From Aphelidium insulamus (Eukaryota; Aphelidiomycota; Aphelidea; Aphelidiaceae), in NCBI GenBank assembly GCA_036784855.1, contig JAZDSV010000003.1, positions 452,001 to 516,000 of the forward strand: a stretch of DNA of 64,000 bases. The letters are read 5' to 3'. Position 1 is the stretch's first letter. Each line of letters starts with the position of its first letter. Positions 33,498 through 45,694 of this stretch are shown here, one piece after another. Position numbers and translations under genes: made by a program. The notes under the pieces are model-generated. The model made no database searches. It was not told the DNA's origin and saw nothing but the letters and a program-made list of their open reading frames with translations.

Positions 33498-36400
33498 CTA
33501 TGCAAGCTTCGTGTACGAGGGCGGCGAATATCGCCAACGAACATACTTGATCATGTAGAGAGGTACGCAGCTTAAGATCGTGATCACTGCCGTTTTCCAC
33601 AAGAAACGCCAAGTTAGTATAAAATTAAGGTCGAATTCGGCTTTCAAGAAAAGCATCGAAACGATGTAAACTCCAATCGTCGCTACCTCAGCGTAGACCA
33701 TAAATCGGTGCCAAGTACTTATTTCGAACGCAACCATGATAAGTTCGTTGAAAATCAGCGCCGTAAACTGTGGTAGGTCAAAAATGTTGCAGTACATAAT
33801 ACATACTGTGATGGACACGATGTGAATAAATTCATCTTCAAAGAGCCATAGTGCCAACATCATGATAGCGCCTCCTTGATACAGACTTATGAGCAACCAC
33901 GTAAAAAATGTTCGTAACGATAGTGCACGCCCCTACAGAGAAATATTGATGGAAATGCATAATGCAAGACTATAATTACCTTTGTCAAATCTTTGTACAG
34001 TTCAGGATAAAGCATAGCAATATCTTCGCTAACGTCGATGTCCAGAACCAAGGAAAACACTGGTGCCATTGTATATACCGTCGAATACCCAACAAGCATC
34101 ATGCCCTTGATATTAGAAACATGTACCCGAGCATATTTTTAAGCAAACCTGATATAAAGCAATTGGAGCGAAATAAAATATGGCGCTAAACACCGCTTGT
34201 ATGATTGAGATTATCAGTCCGCGATGAATTACGAACTGGCTTAGCTTCGCCGACCGCTTGTAACTATTGCGTCCATGCCATAACAGTAATCGGCTTAGAT
34301 GGCTGAACTGAAGTACAGAGAAATCTGCTGCAAGCGAGGCTTGCTTTCCCTCCTTGCCAACGATACCGACTCCTACGCTAGCAGCTTGGATCATACTCAC
34401 GTCGTTGCCGCCATCTCCGATTGCGCATACTTTTTTCCTCGTGAACTCTTTAATAAGAAGGGCAACATCAGCCTTCTGCGTCGGCGAGCATCGGCAGCAG
34501 ACTACCGCGGGTAGCGAAACAGAAACTCTAATGAATCTCTGCTTTAAATTGTCGAGAAAAAATTGCAGCGATTGACCGTCGATGACTAGACAGCAGTCAG
34601 AGTACTGATGCTCGATACGGTCCAACTCGTCTTCAGCGCGGACAAGGTCGAAAACTTTTTGTAAACTATAAATCGGTTGATTTCGGCTGACGAGCTTGGA
34701 CGAAATTGCAATGTTAGTGGCGGTCTCGACTTTATCGCCAGTAAGCATCCAAATTTTTAGTCCAGCGTTCCTCAGTATTTCCAAAGTACCCTTAACATCA
34801 TCCTGCAATTTGTCCTCAACTCCAGTGAGCCCAAGTAGCTCTAGATCGTTCTCCAAAAACGACGAAACAACACTCTGAATGGCAGTTGCGCGATTATTCA
34901 TCAGCAACTGAGCCTCGCGGTATCTAAAGCATTGAACATTGCGTTCACACTATTGCACACTTACTTTGCTTCAAATTGAGCGTATACATCGTCCGTCAGA
35001 CGTTTCTTTGCTACCACCAAAGTGCGAAGACCTTCCCTAGCCATGTTTCCACATTCTTCTTCTAACCTGTATTACTGTAAGATTGCCACGTATTATGTCG
35101 CAGTATCGTACCAGTCATTGAACTGCACCAACTTTGACATAACCGCATCAGCTCCTTTCATGTAGAATATGATTTCTTCTGTTTGCCGGTCTCGGATGAT
35201 GATTCCCATTCGTTTAGTTTCGCTAGTAAATGGAAATATTTGCAATATATCAAAAGAATACTCGGAAGTCATATTTGCTCGAGTTGTAAACCTCAACCGC
35301 ATTGATGTCAGGTCGCGGTGAATTAGCATCAAGCCGACAGATTCCGTCCAACGGACTATTGCGACTTCATCCGGTGACGCAGCCTGGTAAACAACGGGCG
35401 ACTGAGAAGCTGTTACGTGATCATGCGTAGCGGCGACTGGAGTGACGTTATGACACAGAGCAAGGGCCTGGACGATTCCAGTAATTCTGGAGGTGATGTC
35501 CCTATGTCTTAAAATTTTTGCCGGTGCGGCCATGACCTTAGGTTTAGACTGACCAAAATTGTCTAGTCAAAAATTAGATAGAAAATGCATGAACATAACC
35601 AACCATCAGACGAGAGGTTGAATCCATTAGTGAGCAGGTCGCGAATATCGCCTGCAGACTCGCTGCCGTACGACATTGTACCCATATGTAATTTCTTGAG
35701 TTCCATGTCATTTTTGGTCAGAGTACCAGTTTTATCTGTAAGGAGATACTCAATCCTTCCGAGTTCCTCCGGAATGGTGCTCGTCCGCACAATTGTACCA
35801 TCTATCTTGGTATCGTGCATTATTTGCCACGCATATACCGACTTGCCAAAATCTAGGTTCACCCTCAAGCTGCAATTATTAGAATAGCAATGAAGCCGAA
35901 TGACGTGCCTTATCGGTATGATCGACGAGAACAAAATCAGAAATCGAAACAAGTAGATGTACCACAGCCCATTGAATTGGTTGAGTGCAATGAGTAAAAA
36001 CGCCATAAGAAATGTGACTAGGCACAATATCTATGATGTTTAGGGTACTTCAAAAAGTATTGTCACATTATCACACAATACCTTGGAAAGAAAATTGAGT
36101 TCAAGATCCAGCAGTCCAACTTTGGTAGCAGGATGGCTGGTGTTCATCACGGCACGTGTATCAACCCCGGTATATATAACAAATCCGAACGCAGTGCCAG
36201 ACGCCACCACAGTATTAGCCCATAGAGTATTATCTACTGATAGCGGCTCGGATACGTCTGGACCAGACATATCGAGCCCGGTATATTTAAATGTTCCCAG
36301 AAATGACAATATGTCTTTACGAGGCGCTTCGGCATGCACGGTGCCCCGAATTCCAAATAGATCACTTTCGGACGCCATCTTTTGACATGCAGGAATCGCT

Positions 36401-37686
36401 AACCGCAACTTCCCTGCAAAAAAGTCAGAAAGAGTACCCTTAACTAGTCCCAAACTTGCAATCAGTTTCGCCATCTAGCTGATCCGTGCGGATAAAACAT
36501 GCCCCAGAGTCCTCGGTGGTACGGAGTAGGATCATGTCGGCGGGAACGCGCTGATCCTTTTCGATCACAACTATGTCCCCGACCGAAATTTGAGCACTGG
36601 GCACAGTGACCATGCCGTGTGCTGTGAGTTTGCTATAGTGCTGGCTGTTCGCCTCTCGATCGCGTACGAATCGTTTAAAATCGTCGTATGCTTCTTTCGA
36701 TATAGTGACAAATAGCACGAATCCAAGAGGCGCAAAATAAGTGAAGAGGTATCCTATCACGATGAGTTAATCCCGTATGTTGAAGTAAATTTACTCCAAG
36801 CGTGCCTATTTGAAGGGCGGGTATGAGCTGGGATAGTGCAACTAGCAGAAAATATAGATTGAAAAAGAAGCGAAACTATGCGAGTTTAGATGAATACTGT
36901 CTGAGCTCTTATGCAGGGCTGTGCTTACTTGTTCAAAGAGCACCAGCGGCAGGAATGTGATCACCGAGTACTTTTGATTACGAATAACGTTTTGTGCATA
37001 TCGCGTCGGTTGCGGGCCGTCTAAAGGATGTTTTTCAATTAAAAATAATATATAATTAGAATGCTCGTACGTACCGGGATATATAATAGTTCTTTCATGC
37101 CGCGCTGAGCGTCGCAGCCCAAAGAAATTGACCACAAATGACAAGAGCCGAATGTACCACGGCTTGGTGGGTTGCGTGACACGGGCATTCTGTTTCCCTC
37201 GCACACAAGTAAGTACATCACTAGCAACTACACGCGAGTATGAGAGCGCACCGCACGGCCGGATGACCGATTGCTGGTCGCGGTGCTGGCCATTAGAGGA
37301 AAAGAGTCTTCGTAACTGTCGTAGCCAATATCAGGGCGCGGCTGGCGCCCGTCAGACGAAGCGTCAGAGTTGCGGCGCTTATTGGCCGATGTTGACGATG
37401 AGGATCCCGTGCTCAGCGCTGGCATGTGAGACCCTTGTGGTGGCGGAGAAGTCAGCCCGGAGATGGGTTGGGCTGTCGCGGCCACGCGCGATCTATTCAG
37501 GGACTGGAGCGGATAGGCAGGGTGGGTGACGGTGACGACAGCAGAAGGAGACGCGTGTCCGTTGATGTCGGAATATAGCACGGGCGGGCGGTTGGTTGCG
37601 GCGTGAGCAGCAGCAAGGCGATTGTTGGCAGTGTCGGTGCGGCCGCTGTGCATGCAATCCAACTTTGAAATGGAATGGATGCACAT
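33498..37686 (-). CDS. NEO1: Neo1/ATP9-type P4-ATPase (phospholipid flippase)
   Basis: The N-terminal 150 residues are Ser/Pro-rich and disordered. Then come [20 protein letters not shown] and [16 protein letters not shown]. The A-domain has [19 protein letters not shown] and [10 protein letters not shown] (the DGET motif). The phosphorylation site is in [19 protein letters not shown] (about 35740). Next are [14 protein letters not shown], the nucleotide/P domains with [11 protein letters not shown] and [14 protein letters not shown], and the C-terminal membrane helices ending [10 protein letters not shown] at 33498. The [14 protein letters not shown] phrase marks the Neo1/ATP9A branch, which works in Golgi and endosomes without a Cdc50 partner. 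Length is about 1,200 residues with many 40-55-base introns. The start could be 37686 or the next Met at 37653. Confidence 0.92.
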
Positions 37687-37837
37687 CCACCGCCAGATTA
37701 TTATTATTATTTCAAAGTATCGCCACGCGCTATAAAGTCGCACCAACTTCAATAACTTGCAGGCTGAACTCGCAGACACATGGTAGCTGATAAATGATGG
37801 CTTTTCGCAGCAATACTTGTACTTGCACTTGTACAGT

Positions 37838-38320
37838 TCATGAAAAGCGTTGCACTGTATGTCTCCCTGCAGCACAGGCTTCTGTCTCATGCATAAGTTT
37901 GGTGCATTTAGCACTGCCGCGGGAATTCTCCGCCGTATCCACCATTGCCTCGTTGCCATCATCCACCGCGTACATCAGCATGCACACGTCTCCCATGGGA
38001 ACGGCGCAGTCTGGCAAGTCACGCGTTAAGGCCTCATTTGCTTGCTTGCCGTGTCGCTGTAGCTCCAGAACCGCCCAGAGGCATCTGCACGTCATAAGCT
38101 GCTCTTGCACCTATAATCATTTACACAGCACGAACGCGTTTTCCCTCTGCAGGTCAGACACGGCATCGGCCAGGCGCTTCAATGCCGCATGTATCTGCAG
38201 TTGTTTCTAAAATATAAGCTAGTGTGTATACGCACAGTTGCAGGGCGTTACCAATTATACCTGCTTCAGCTGAAGATACCTGTCCCGCATTCGATAGTAG
38301 CGCGATTTAAAAGCCGTCAT
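37838..38320 (-). CDS. Small coiled-coil protein, unknown
   Basis: The start at 38320 reads MTAFKSRYYRMRDRYLQLKQ. A 52-base intron (GTATAA...TTTTAG) follows, then KQLQIHAALKRLAD. A second intron (GTGTCT...TTATAG, about 51 bases) leads into VQEQLMTCRCLWAVLELQRH, and the stop is near 37838. The first 60 residues are strongly helical and charged, typical of a coiled coil; the rest is acidic with several Met and Cys. I do not recognise the family. The clean splice sites and the 33-base gap to the divergent otubain start support a real gene, but the second intron rests on frame logic only. Confidence 0.45.
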
Positions 38321-38353
38321 CGGAAGTATTTATATAATTTAAACAGGTTATCC

Positions 38354-38707
38354 ATGGCCGGCCACGACAGCCACCTCAATGGCGATCGTCCAACTGATGA
38401 GCAGATAGTGGCTTTCGAACAACAAGTGCGCCAGGGATATACCAAGTCTGTACTTTTGGTGTCCGCAGCGTTGCCGCTGGAACATTTGCGCGCCGAGTAT
38501 GCCGATCCTGCTGCTGTCATCTTTGACGCCAAGATCCAGGCGTTGGAGCGCACTCACTCGTCCTACCGCAAATGCCGTGGTACGCTCGACATGTATATAT
38601 GTAGTATGTGTATATGCGTATAAGTGTGTATGTGTGTGTGTAAGTGTGTATGTATGTTGTATGTATGTATGTATGTATGTATGTATGTATGTATGTATAT
38701 ATGTGTG

Positions 38708-38738
<31 letters not shown>

Positions 38739-39874
38739 TGTATGTATGTATGTGTATGTATGTATGTATGTATGTATGTATGTATGTATGTATGTATGTA
38801 TGTATGTATGTATGTATGTATGTATGTATGTATGTATGTATGTATGTATGTATGTATGTATGTATGTATGTATATAGTTGGATGTATGTATGTGTGATAA
38901 GCACGCAGCTATACTTGGACGAGCACTGCGTTCTGTAATTGGATGTTTACCGCCATATCTGATTACTTCTCTAGGCGATGGAAATTGCGCATATCGCGCC
39001 ATTGCATTCCGCTTCTTTGAACTCTTGATGACGCGCCGTAGTGCAGATCCTGTCCGTATTTTGAATTTGTTTGACGAACAACACCGAGCGCTCCTGGAGA
39101 AGGCAGGCTTTGAGGTGTTTGCATATTCGGACTTCCAAGACGAGTTCTTGCTGCTGCTTCGTGCGGTCGTGGCGTCCGTCGACAATAGCAACGCTATGGC
39201 GACCTATCTGGAGGAACAACGTGCCGCTGGACACAATATCGTTGCTACACAGATGCTGTCACCGACAGCATCGCCGAAGTTTAGTATCGATGCTCTTGAG
39301 CTGGCGCTGCGTTGCGAAACTATCAGCAATTCCATAATTGTGCACCTGCGCTTCTTGGCTTCGGCACACCTCAAAATCCACGCTGCAGACTTTGAACCAT
39401 TTCTGGATGGCGGCATGAGCATGCAACAATTCTGTAGCCACAGTGTAGAGGCCATGGATCGGTATTGAATTGACATGATATTCTGCTCTATATGCTCTGC
39501 TATATTCGGCTGCAGCTATTTATTCATACATGATGATAAATCTGTTTTTTATGAGCTTAATCTAATATCGCACAGAGAGGCCGACCAGCTGCAGATAATT
39601 GCTCTATGCAATGTCATGCAGATTGCCATCACTGTGGCCTACTTGGACCAGTCGCCGATGGCAGTCGACACCCGTAGCGGCCTCCTTAAGGTGACAATGC
39701 ATGAGTTTGGCCAAGAGTTTGCGTCGGGACTTGCATTGCCCGCTCAGATTGGACTTCTCTATCGGCCAGGTAGAACGTTTTAATTGTGTGTCCGATAAAT
39801 TTGATACAGACTGCGCAGGTCACTACGATATTCTGTACCAGAGAGAGGAGCTCACTGCAACTCAACAGAGTTAA
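38354..39874 (+). CDS. OTUB1: Otubain-type deubiquitinase (OTUB)
   Basis: Exon 1 ends YRKCRG and splices at 38580 over a 390-base intron filled with a GTAT microsatellite. It joins DGNCAYRAIAFRFFELL (catalytic Asp and Cys in G-D-G-N-C). The domain continues with LLLLRAVVASV, LRFLASAHLKIHAADFEPFL, and across a second intron (39448-39575) EADQLQIIALCNVMQIAITV. After the last intron (GTAGAA...GCGCAG) it ends RPGHYDILY with the catalytic His, then a short tail and stop at 39872-39874. The RKCRGDGNC and HYDILY phrases are diagnostic of otubains, which cleave Lys48-linked ubiquitin chains and can bind E2 enzymes. At about 300 residues it is of family length. Confidence 0.93.
38583..38900. repeat. 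GTAT/GTGT microsatellite in the otubain intron
   Basis: A nearly pure GTAT tetranucleotide array runs from about 38647 to 38874, with mixed GT/GTAT edges. It lies wholly inside intron 1 of the otubain gene. It creates long artificial Tyr/Met/Cys/Val-rich open frames on both strands, which are not genes. Confidence 0.95.
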
Positions 39875-39909
39875 ATAACAGAGCAATGAGCAATGTAATT
39901 AAAACAGCT

Positions 39910-41096
39910 CTAATCAACAACGTCGTAGCCTGAACTATTCTGTCCACCCGGCAGATTTCTGTCGTCAACTGCAGTTTCCACGCCACTTGGTACCGGTATT
40001 CCGTGCAAATGCTCTGGTTGGATATAATAATAATTTTGGGATACTAGTGGCATCGCATGAAAACACATCGATTCGACAGTTTTGTACATCGCGTTTGAAG
40101 GTGGCAACCAAGGCATGATGTTCAGATAGTGCTGTGGCTGCACCATGTACGTTCCGGCTCCGCAAAACCCGTAATCGGTTGCATATGGCGCAAAATTTGG
40201 CATTGGATCGAGCCCACCGGCGCACGAAAGCTCAATGGTCTCGTCTGCACTGCCATCCGCGTTCTTAGTTGAAAATATTTCAGCCCGAGCCTTCATATAA
40301 GCTGCTTCGCGTTCTTCCAATGTCGGCGCCGTGCTACAATTCGCTACCGAATGCCCGCCTGAGCCACTGGAAGTCGCTTGGTTAGACGCTGTCTGGCGCC
40401 GCATGATCTTCACTCGTCGTCCTTCGGCTTCCGTGGAGCTACTAGTGCTGGCCAGCATCGTGGACACCGGCGATGCCAGATTTATCACAGGGGGGATTTT
40501 AGTCCGGTCCTGCATGTCCACACCAGCTGAGGACTGGCAATCCACTTCGCCATTGAGGTGGTGGGCCAGACTCTTTGATGGCCTGCAGGGTTTGGTTATT
40601 GGACTGAAGGCACAGCGTCGGAGAAATACTTGCATCCGCGTGCGGGCAGCCTTGTATAGAATGACCACGCCGCGGGTAGAGTCGACCACGTGAGCCAGAC
40701 CAAAGTAATCTGCCAGCCTGTGCGCAATCATTCGGTAGTATGAATTCGCCGGAGCAAGTTCGTGCCGTTTGCGCCTGCGCCATGCGTCAGACAAAACGGC
40801 TGTTACTACCCACTGCATGCCGCTCACCCCGTATCTCGCACAAACTCTCCCATCACACTCTCCAATTCCAGTAGAAAAGCCCTGTCCCGGTTGCCGCGCC
40901 GTAATGTAGCAGTAAGGAATGCCGCTGTCTGGTCGCGGCCTGGCAGTGCAGCTTCACCAGACATGTGGATTCCGGCGGTCACTGTGCGGTAGCCGTCCTG
41001 GCCGTCCGTCGTGCGTCGTGTTGTCGGAAATTTTTCTTGCACCAGTCGTAAATATATTTCAAGTGTATATACTATGTATATGCGTGGTCCATCCAC
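39910..41096 (-). CDS. R3H-SUZ RNA-binding protein (R3HDM/encore type)
   Basis: The R3H domain is split by a 52-base intron. The upstream exon has RDRAFLLELESVMGEFVRDT; the downstream one has LAPANSYYRMIAHRLADYFG and then HVVDSTRGVVILY, with the R-x(3)-H core at RMIAH. The SUZ motif follows (VKIMRRQ, then TLEEREAAYMKARAEIF). The C-terminal half is Tyr/Pro/Asn-rich and low in complexity. R3H-SUZ proteins bind single-stranded RNA. The start may be the Met at 41096 or the Met near 40965 (MSGEAALPGRD); the first lies in a TA-rich repeat, so I prefer the second biologically. A 57-base part of the R3H exon is duplicated in inverted orientation at 41101-41157. The stop is 36 bases from the otubain stop. 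Confidence 0.8.
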
Positions 41097-41100
41097 TCCA

Positions 41101-41157
41101 GATCACTTTGGTCTGGCTCACGTGGTCGACTCTACCCGCGGCGTGGTCATTCTATAC
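41101..41157 (+). repeat. Inverted copy of an R3H exon fragment
   Basis: These 57 bases equal the reverse complement of 40654-40710 with one mismatch. They encode the same R3H piece (FGLAHVVDSTRGVVILY) on the opposite strand, outside the gene's 5' end. They sit between two copies of TATATACTATGTATATGCGT (41066-41085 and 41168-41187). Confidence 0.9.
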
Positions 41158-41206
41158 TATGTCTATCTATATACTATGTATATGCGTAGTATATATTAAC
41201 ATATGT

Positions 41207-43215
41207 TTATCTGATGAGTAGCGCGGCAAGTGTGACCAGCAGAATGACAATCGGAGGACATAATGACTCGGAGCCGGAGTCTGACACGCACTCTTGTACA
41301 ATCTGAAATGGCGTAGCAGACAGACTCCACCCTGGAAGACTTTGTCGCAGCACTTGACCCGATAGCGGCGATGATGTGCATATGGCAGCAACAGTCTGTT
41401 CCCTTTCCGCTACCTGATCGGAGCCATGTGCGGCATAGGCTGCCATCAGTAATTTTGTTGGGGCATCGCAGCTTGCAAGCACGGGGTATTGACATCCCGA
41501 CTCGTTGCAGACCTGGCTGCTGAGCAGTTGGGCGCAAACTGTTCCGTTATTCAGGCCGCAATAGTAGTCGATTTGCTGCCCCAACGCGTGTTGGTTGGAC
41601 GCACTGTCGCTGATTGCGGTGCTGGCCAGCTGGCATTGTAGACTTGACTGGACGCATTCGCAAAGTGTCCTCGAAGGAGTCGGCGGCAATGTGGATAGCG
41701 TGGCGTTGCATTGTAGAATTTCGGCTGCGGTTTGCTCCATGTCGTCATTCCATGGCTCGATCGGCAGTTCCTGGACGGCAGCGAACACCGCCGATAATCG
41801 CTCAAACTCTACCGGGATTTTGTCACGCGTGTAGTCGCTGCTGCTATTTCCTACTCCTGGCCGTATTTGTACTACGCCATACGCGTTCGCTTCCTCAGAG
41901 AACTCGTAACTATGAACTAGTGGGCTTGTTTTTCACGGAAGCACGTTGCTTACGCTACTCCACCGCTGAACACATGTCTCATTACATTGCCGTGCATGGC
42001 CGCCACTTCGTTCCAAAGTCGGGGTCTGTCATTCGTAATTAGTGTTGTTTGTTAAATTAAATAATGCTGCAGAAATAATGCATTTACGTACCGCGGTATG
42101 TTGCACCCAAACTCGGAGAAAATGAGAGGAATCGACTGTAGATCGTGTCACCGCGTAAAAGTTGATTCTACTAAATACTTGCCATACTACTGAATTCCAC
42201 CGTCCGGCTTTCATATCCCGATGTTGCCATATCCGCGTCTGGTCCACACCAGGAATACACGTTAAGGGCGTAAAAATCCACCTGTAAATGAATTGGTGCC
42301 ATGTTTTCTCACACTTCAAAGTGCATACCCGCTCCTCTGTGACACCACATGAAAAGTAATCCGCTTCCCTTTGTCTAAATGCGTCTGCATCAACTGCAGC
42401 ATATCCGACTGGAAGTGGACTAATTTGTATGTAAGCATGTACAGCTACACTTGTGGAGAACTTGCCGCGACAAATTGTCTTTGATGTATCGCTTAGTATC
42501 GCGCAGAGTCGCCTTCACAAAGGCATCGGCGTTTAACTCGCCAACTTTGTCGTTCATGACTTCATTTCCAATGAGGAATCCAAACGTGTTGTCAAATGAG
42601 CCCAAATTGCGCACTTTGTCTTGTAGGTATTCTCGCATTTGAACGGTGTACCCAGGATCTGCTCGATTTATTGCCATAGCCGCGGAAGGCAAGTCGAATA
42701 AGGCATACATTCCTCGCGCTTCCAGGGCATGCATAAAATCCGAATGACTCTATAGCTTGTGTTTAATTTGATACTGATAATGCCGCCACTTTGTTGCATA
42801 TGTACTTGCCTTGTATGGGTCCGTCTGTGACGATTGTTGGAATTATGATCATATCGTGATGGCTAGAACCAATCAAGTTACTCACCTCATACACGCGTAC
42901 CAAATTGACACCAAGAGCTTGAAGGAGGTCAATGTCCGGTTCCCATAGAAAGCGCATATCGTCTGATATGACATCTGTGAACCAGTTAATTCTCCGAGCA
43001 AGAGTAGAGATGTATATGCCTCGATATTGGCCATCCAGTGTTGGCTGGTACGCAATGCCACGCACCATAAATCGCGAGCATAAATTGCCAGCTGAGCATG
43101 TTACAAACCATTTGCCTGCAACATTTACTGGTGATATCGCGCTTGACACAAAGAGAAATGTGTTTGATGCCAAGAAACAGGCCATAATCTGCATTGTTGA
43201 GGATAAGCTTAACAT
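41207..43215 (-). CDS. GAS1: GAS1-type beta-1,3-glucanosyltransferase (GH72 with CBM43), GPI-anchored
   Basis: The start at 43215 gives a hydrophobic signal segment (MACFLASNTFLFVSSA), then RFMVRGIAYQPTLDG, LLQALGVNLVRVYE, and the acid/base motif FGFLIGNEVMND. Later exons give VDFYALNVYSWCGPDADMAT and, across an intron, SIPLIFSEFGCNIP with the nucleophile Glu. The C-terminal third is a Cys-rich CBM43/X8 domain (CNATLSTL, CECVQSSLQCQLAS, CQYPVLASCD) and ends in a hydrophobic tail (PPIVILLVTLAALLIR) fitting a GPI signal. These enzymes cut and rejoin beta-1,3-glucan chains at the fungal cell wall. At least five introns are needed; the join around 42900-42735 is uncertain. The enzyme family strongly suggests a fungus. 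Confidence 0.88.
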
Positions 43216-43321
43216 ACAGCAACTGAATTTTTATAACGAACTAATTTTTTTTGAGAGAACTATTTCATTCCTCGCTGATAAATCATCTGGTGATCGCATC
43301 ACCGGCTGATTATCAAAAGGA

Positions 43322-45598
43322 ATGGCCTCCGCCATTGCGATGTCTGCACAGTCAACCGCCTTGCTGAACTGGGTTCGCATGTGACGATGGCAGGATCTGT
43401 AATCTAACTAGGTGTACAGGTCGCCGCTACTTTTGCCCACCTGCCCACCGCAGCTTCGAACTTCTCTGCCCAGTCCACCGACGCCCTATGTGACGGTGTC
43501 CATATCGCCAGCATGCTGACTGAAATGTGTGTACCCTGTATTAATGATACTCTTAAGTGGCCATATCACGCGGCTTTACCGAACCTGCTGACCCCCCTTC
43601 ACAGCGATCCCGGCTGGTTCCGCCAGAGCGTGACCCACAGCGATAATTGGGTGATTAGAAGTAATGGCATGAAGAAGCTTCTGAAGTCCTTGACCCAATA
43701 CCTGGAAGACGGCCTGCAGATGGAATACGCTTCAATACGTCTGCAGATTCCGGATGTCAATGCCATTGCTAAGCTGAACGATAGCGGGGAAACTGTCAAG
43801 TTTTTGCGTCTGCTTCTACTTGCTTCCGTTCGCTGTGCCAATAATGCCACGTTTATTGGCAAAATTCAGACGCTTGATGCCCAGTCTCAGCAGTGCCTGA
43901 TGTCTATTATAGAGGAGGCAAGTGCGTGCTGCCCTGAACTTACTCGGATTTCTAACGTACAGATGATGAATGCCATGGCGGGGGAATCTTCCGTCAGCAG
44001 TGTGCCAGTAGAGTAGGTGCTAAAACCGTGTGAGATTGTGTTGTTCAAACAAGCAGGTCGCAGATCCCGGCAACAAAAGAAAGCCGATCACCTACCGAAA
44101 TGGAGAAATTACTGAGAACAGCAGCGGAGAAAGTAAAGGCCGCAGAGATGCAGAAGGTAAGTTTCGACAATTTAAACTGGTTAAGTAACTGTCGCAGGAA
44201 GCTTTGATGGTGGAGTGCGAACGGCTAAAGGCCCAAAATGAAGAATTGCATGCGGCGAAGGACTCCAAATCAGCCGATCCTATCACGGTCCTATTTCGAA
44301 CTGAAATTGATGGATTGAAGCAACAACTGTAATAATACTACTTTAGTGCATTAGTTGCTTGCTGACACATGTTACAATTGCAGTGGTAAATCGGAAGCAA
44401 AGCGAGTCGAACTGGAATTGCACAATTCTCAGCAATCTTCGATTATCGCTGAAATGAATCGAAAAGCGGAAGAGTCGCAGGCAAAACTTGCTGATCTTGC
44501 GCACATGAAAGACGAACTGGATGAATATCGACACGCAGCAGAAAAACTGGAAAAAATGGAGTCTTCGTACGTGCTCAGCCTTCATTAGTGCCCAATGTTT
44601 CACGAGTGCACGTAGCTTGGAAAAATACAAGAAAAAAGTCGATGAAACCAGTGATTTGCGCAAACAGCTCAAGGTATACGCATTGCCGAATATTACGCGC
44701 TTGAATACACTTGTTAAATGCATCAGAGCATGGAGGAGCAAAATCAGCGCGCGATTGAGCGAAATTTGAAGCTCGAAGACGAGTATAAGAAACTTTCGGG
44801 CATCAAGCTACAACTGGAAGAGAAAATCGAACTGTTACAAGACACTAATGCAACCACTCGCACAGCAGAATTCATTCATCCTCGAGCAAACGCCTCAGAT
44901 CAGAAGGAAAAATCTCCTGACGAATACCAAGAACAAATCATGTTGCTGGAAGAAAGAATTAGGGAATTCGAATTACTTGGTAAACTTGGTATTGGATGCT
45001 TAAATTATTCAGACTTAATAATACTCTAGGAATGCCACGATCCGGAGGCGTCAACGCAACACTTGAACACCAAATAAACAGTAAGCGTGGCGAGGAGGGT
45101 GGTAAAAACGAACGAATAGCACTGCTTGAAGAACAAATCGCTCGCTATCACGAGGAAAATACTCGTCTGAAGCTGGAGAGCACTAGCGGTAATCTGAAAG
45201 AATCGATCAAGTCGGCAGCGCATAAACTCGCTCAACTCACGGAGCAGAACGCGGTTTTGCAGCGAGCATTGAAAAAGGCCAAGGATCATATTATCGCGCA
45301 AGATAGTCAATTGAAGGAAGTACGGAACGCCAACAGGCATGCGCCCAATGAGCCCTTCGACGAGGCGATGCAATCCCTTCAGACTACGGTTCACGACAAT
45401 GAACAACAAGTGGCTCAACTGAAGAAGGAACTTCACGATTCTGCGCTGCAGACAAGAAGAGAGCAGGAACTGATGTCGTCTGTGTGGTACGATATGGCAA
45501 TTGGATTGCAGCGCCGGACGAACGGCAGCAGCACTCGCGACTCTAGTTCACCCACATCGTGGCTAGCACAGCAACGCCGTAATCTTTACAACATATAA
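43322..45598 (+). CDS. HOOK: HOOK protein, dynein adaptor
   Basis: The start at 43322 gives STALLNW, and a 55-base intron leads to VAATFAHLPTAAS and LCDGVHIASMLTEM. The N-terminal HOOK domain continues with NWVIRSNGMKKLLKSLTQYL, LQIPDVNAIAKLNDSGE and CLMSIIEEAS. Then follow about 400 residues of coiled coil over several exons, ending with a HOOK C-terminal phrase (EQELMSSVWYDMAIGLQRR, then SWLAQQRRNL). HOOK links dynein-dynactin to endosomes through the FHF complex. Microtubule-associated dynactin p25 is encoded 2 kb to the right, though I see no regulatory link. Short introns are at about 44055, 44158-44196, 44329-44383, 44565-44613, 44673-44722 and 44980-45028. Confidence 0.92.
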
Positions 45599-45694
45599 AC
45601 GGTCAACAATATAAGCTATCTCGCAGTCCTTCCTGCGAAGTTGAACGTCACACACAGTCGACAGAACCATCATAATGCACATCCGTCTATGGTC

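Noticed and set aside
38499-38938. Long frames on both strands made of repeated Tyr-Val-Cys-Met or His-Thr-Tyr-Ile
   Set aside because: They are translations of the GTAT microsatellite inside the otubain intron.
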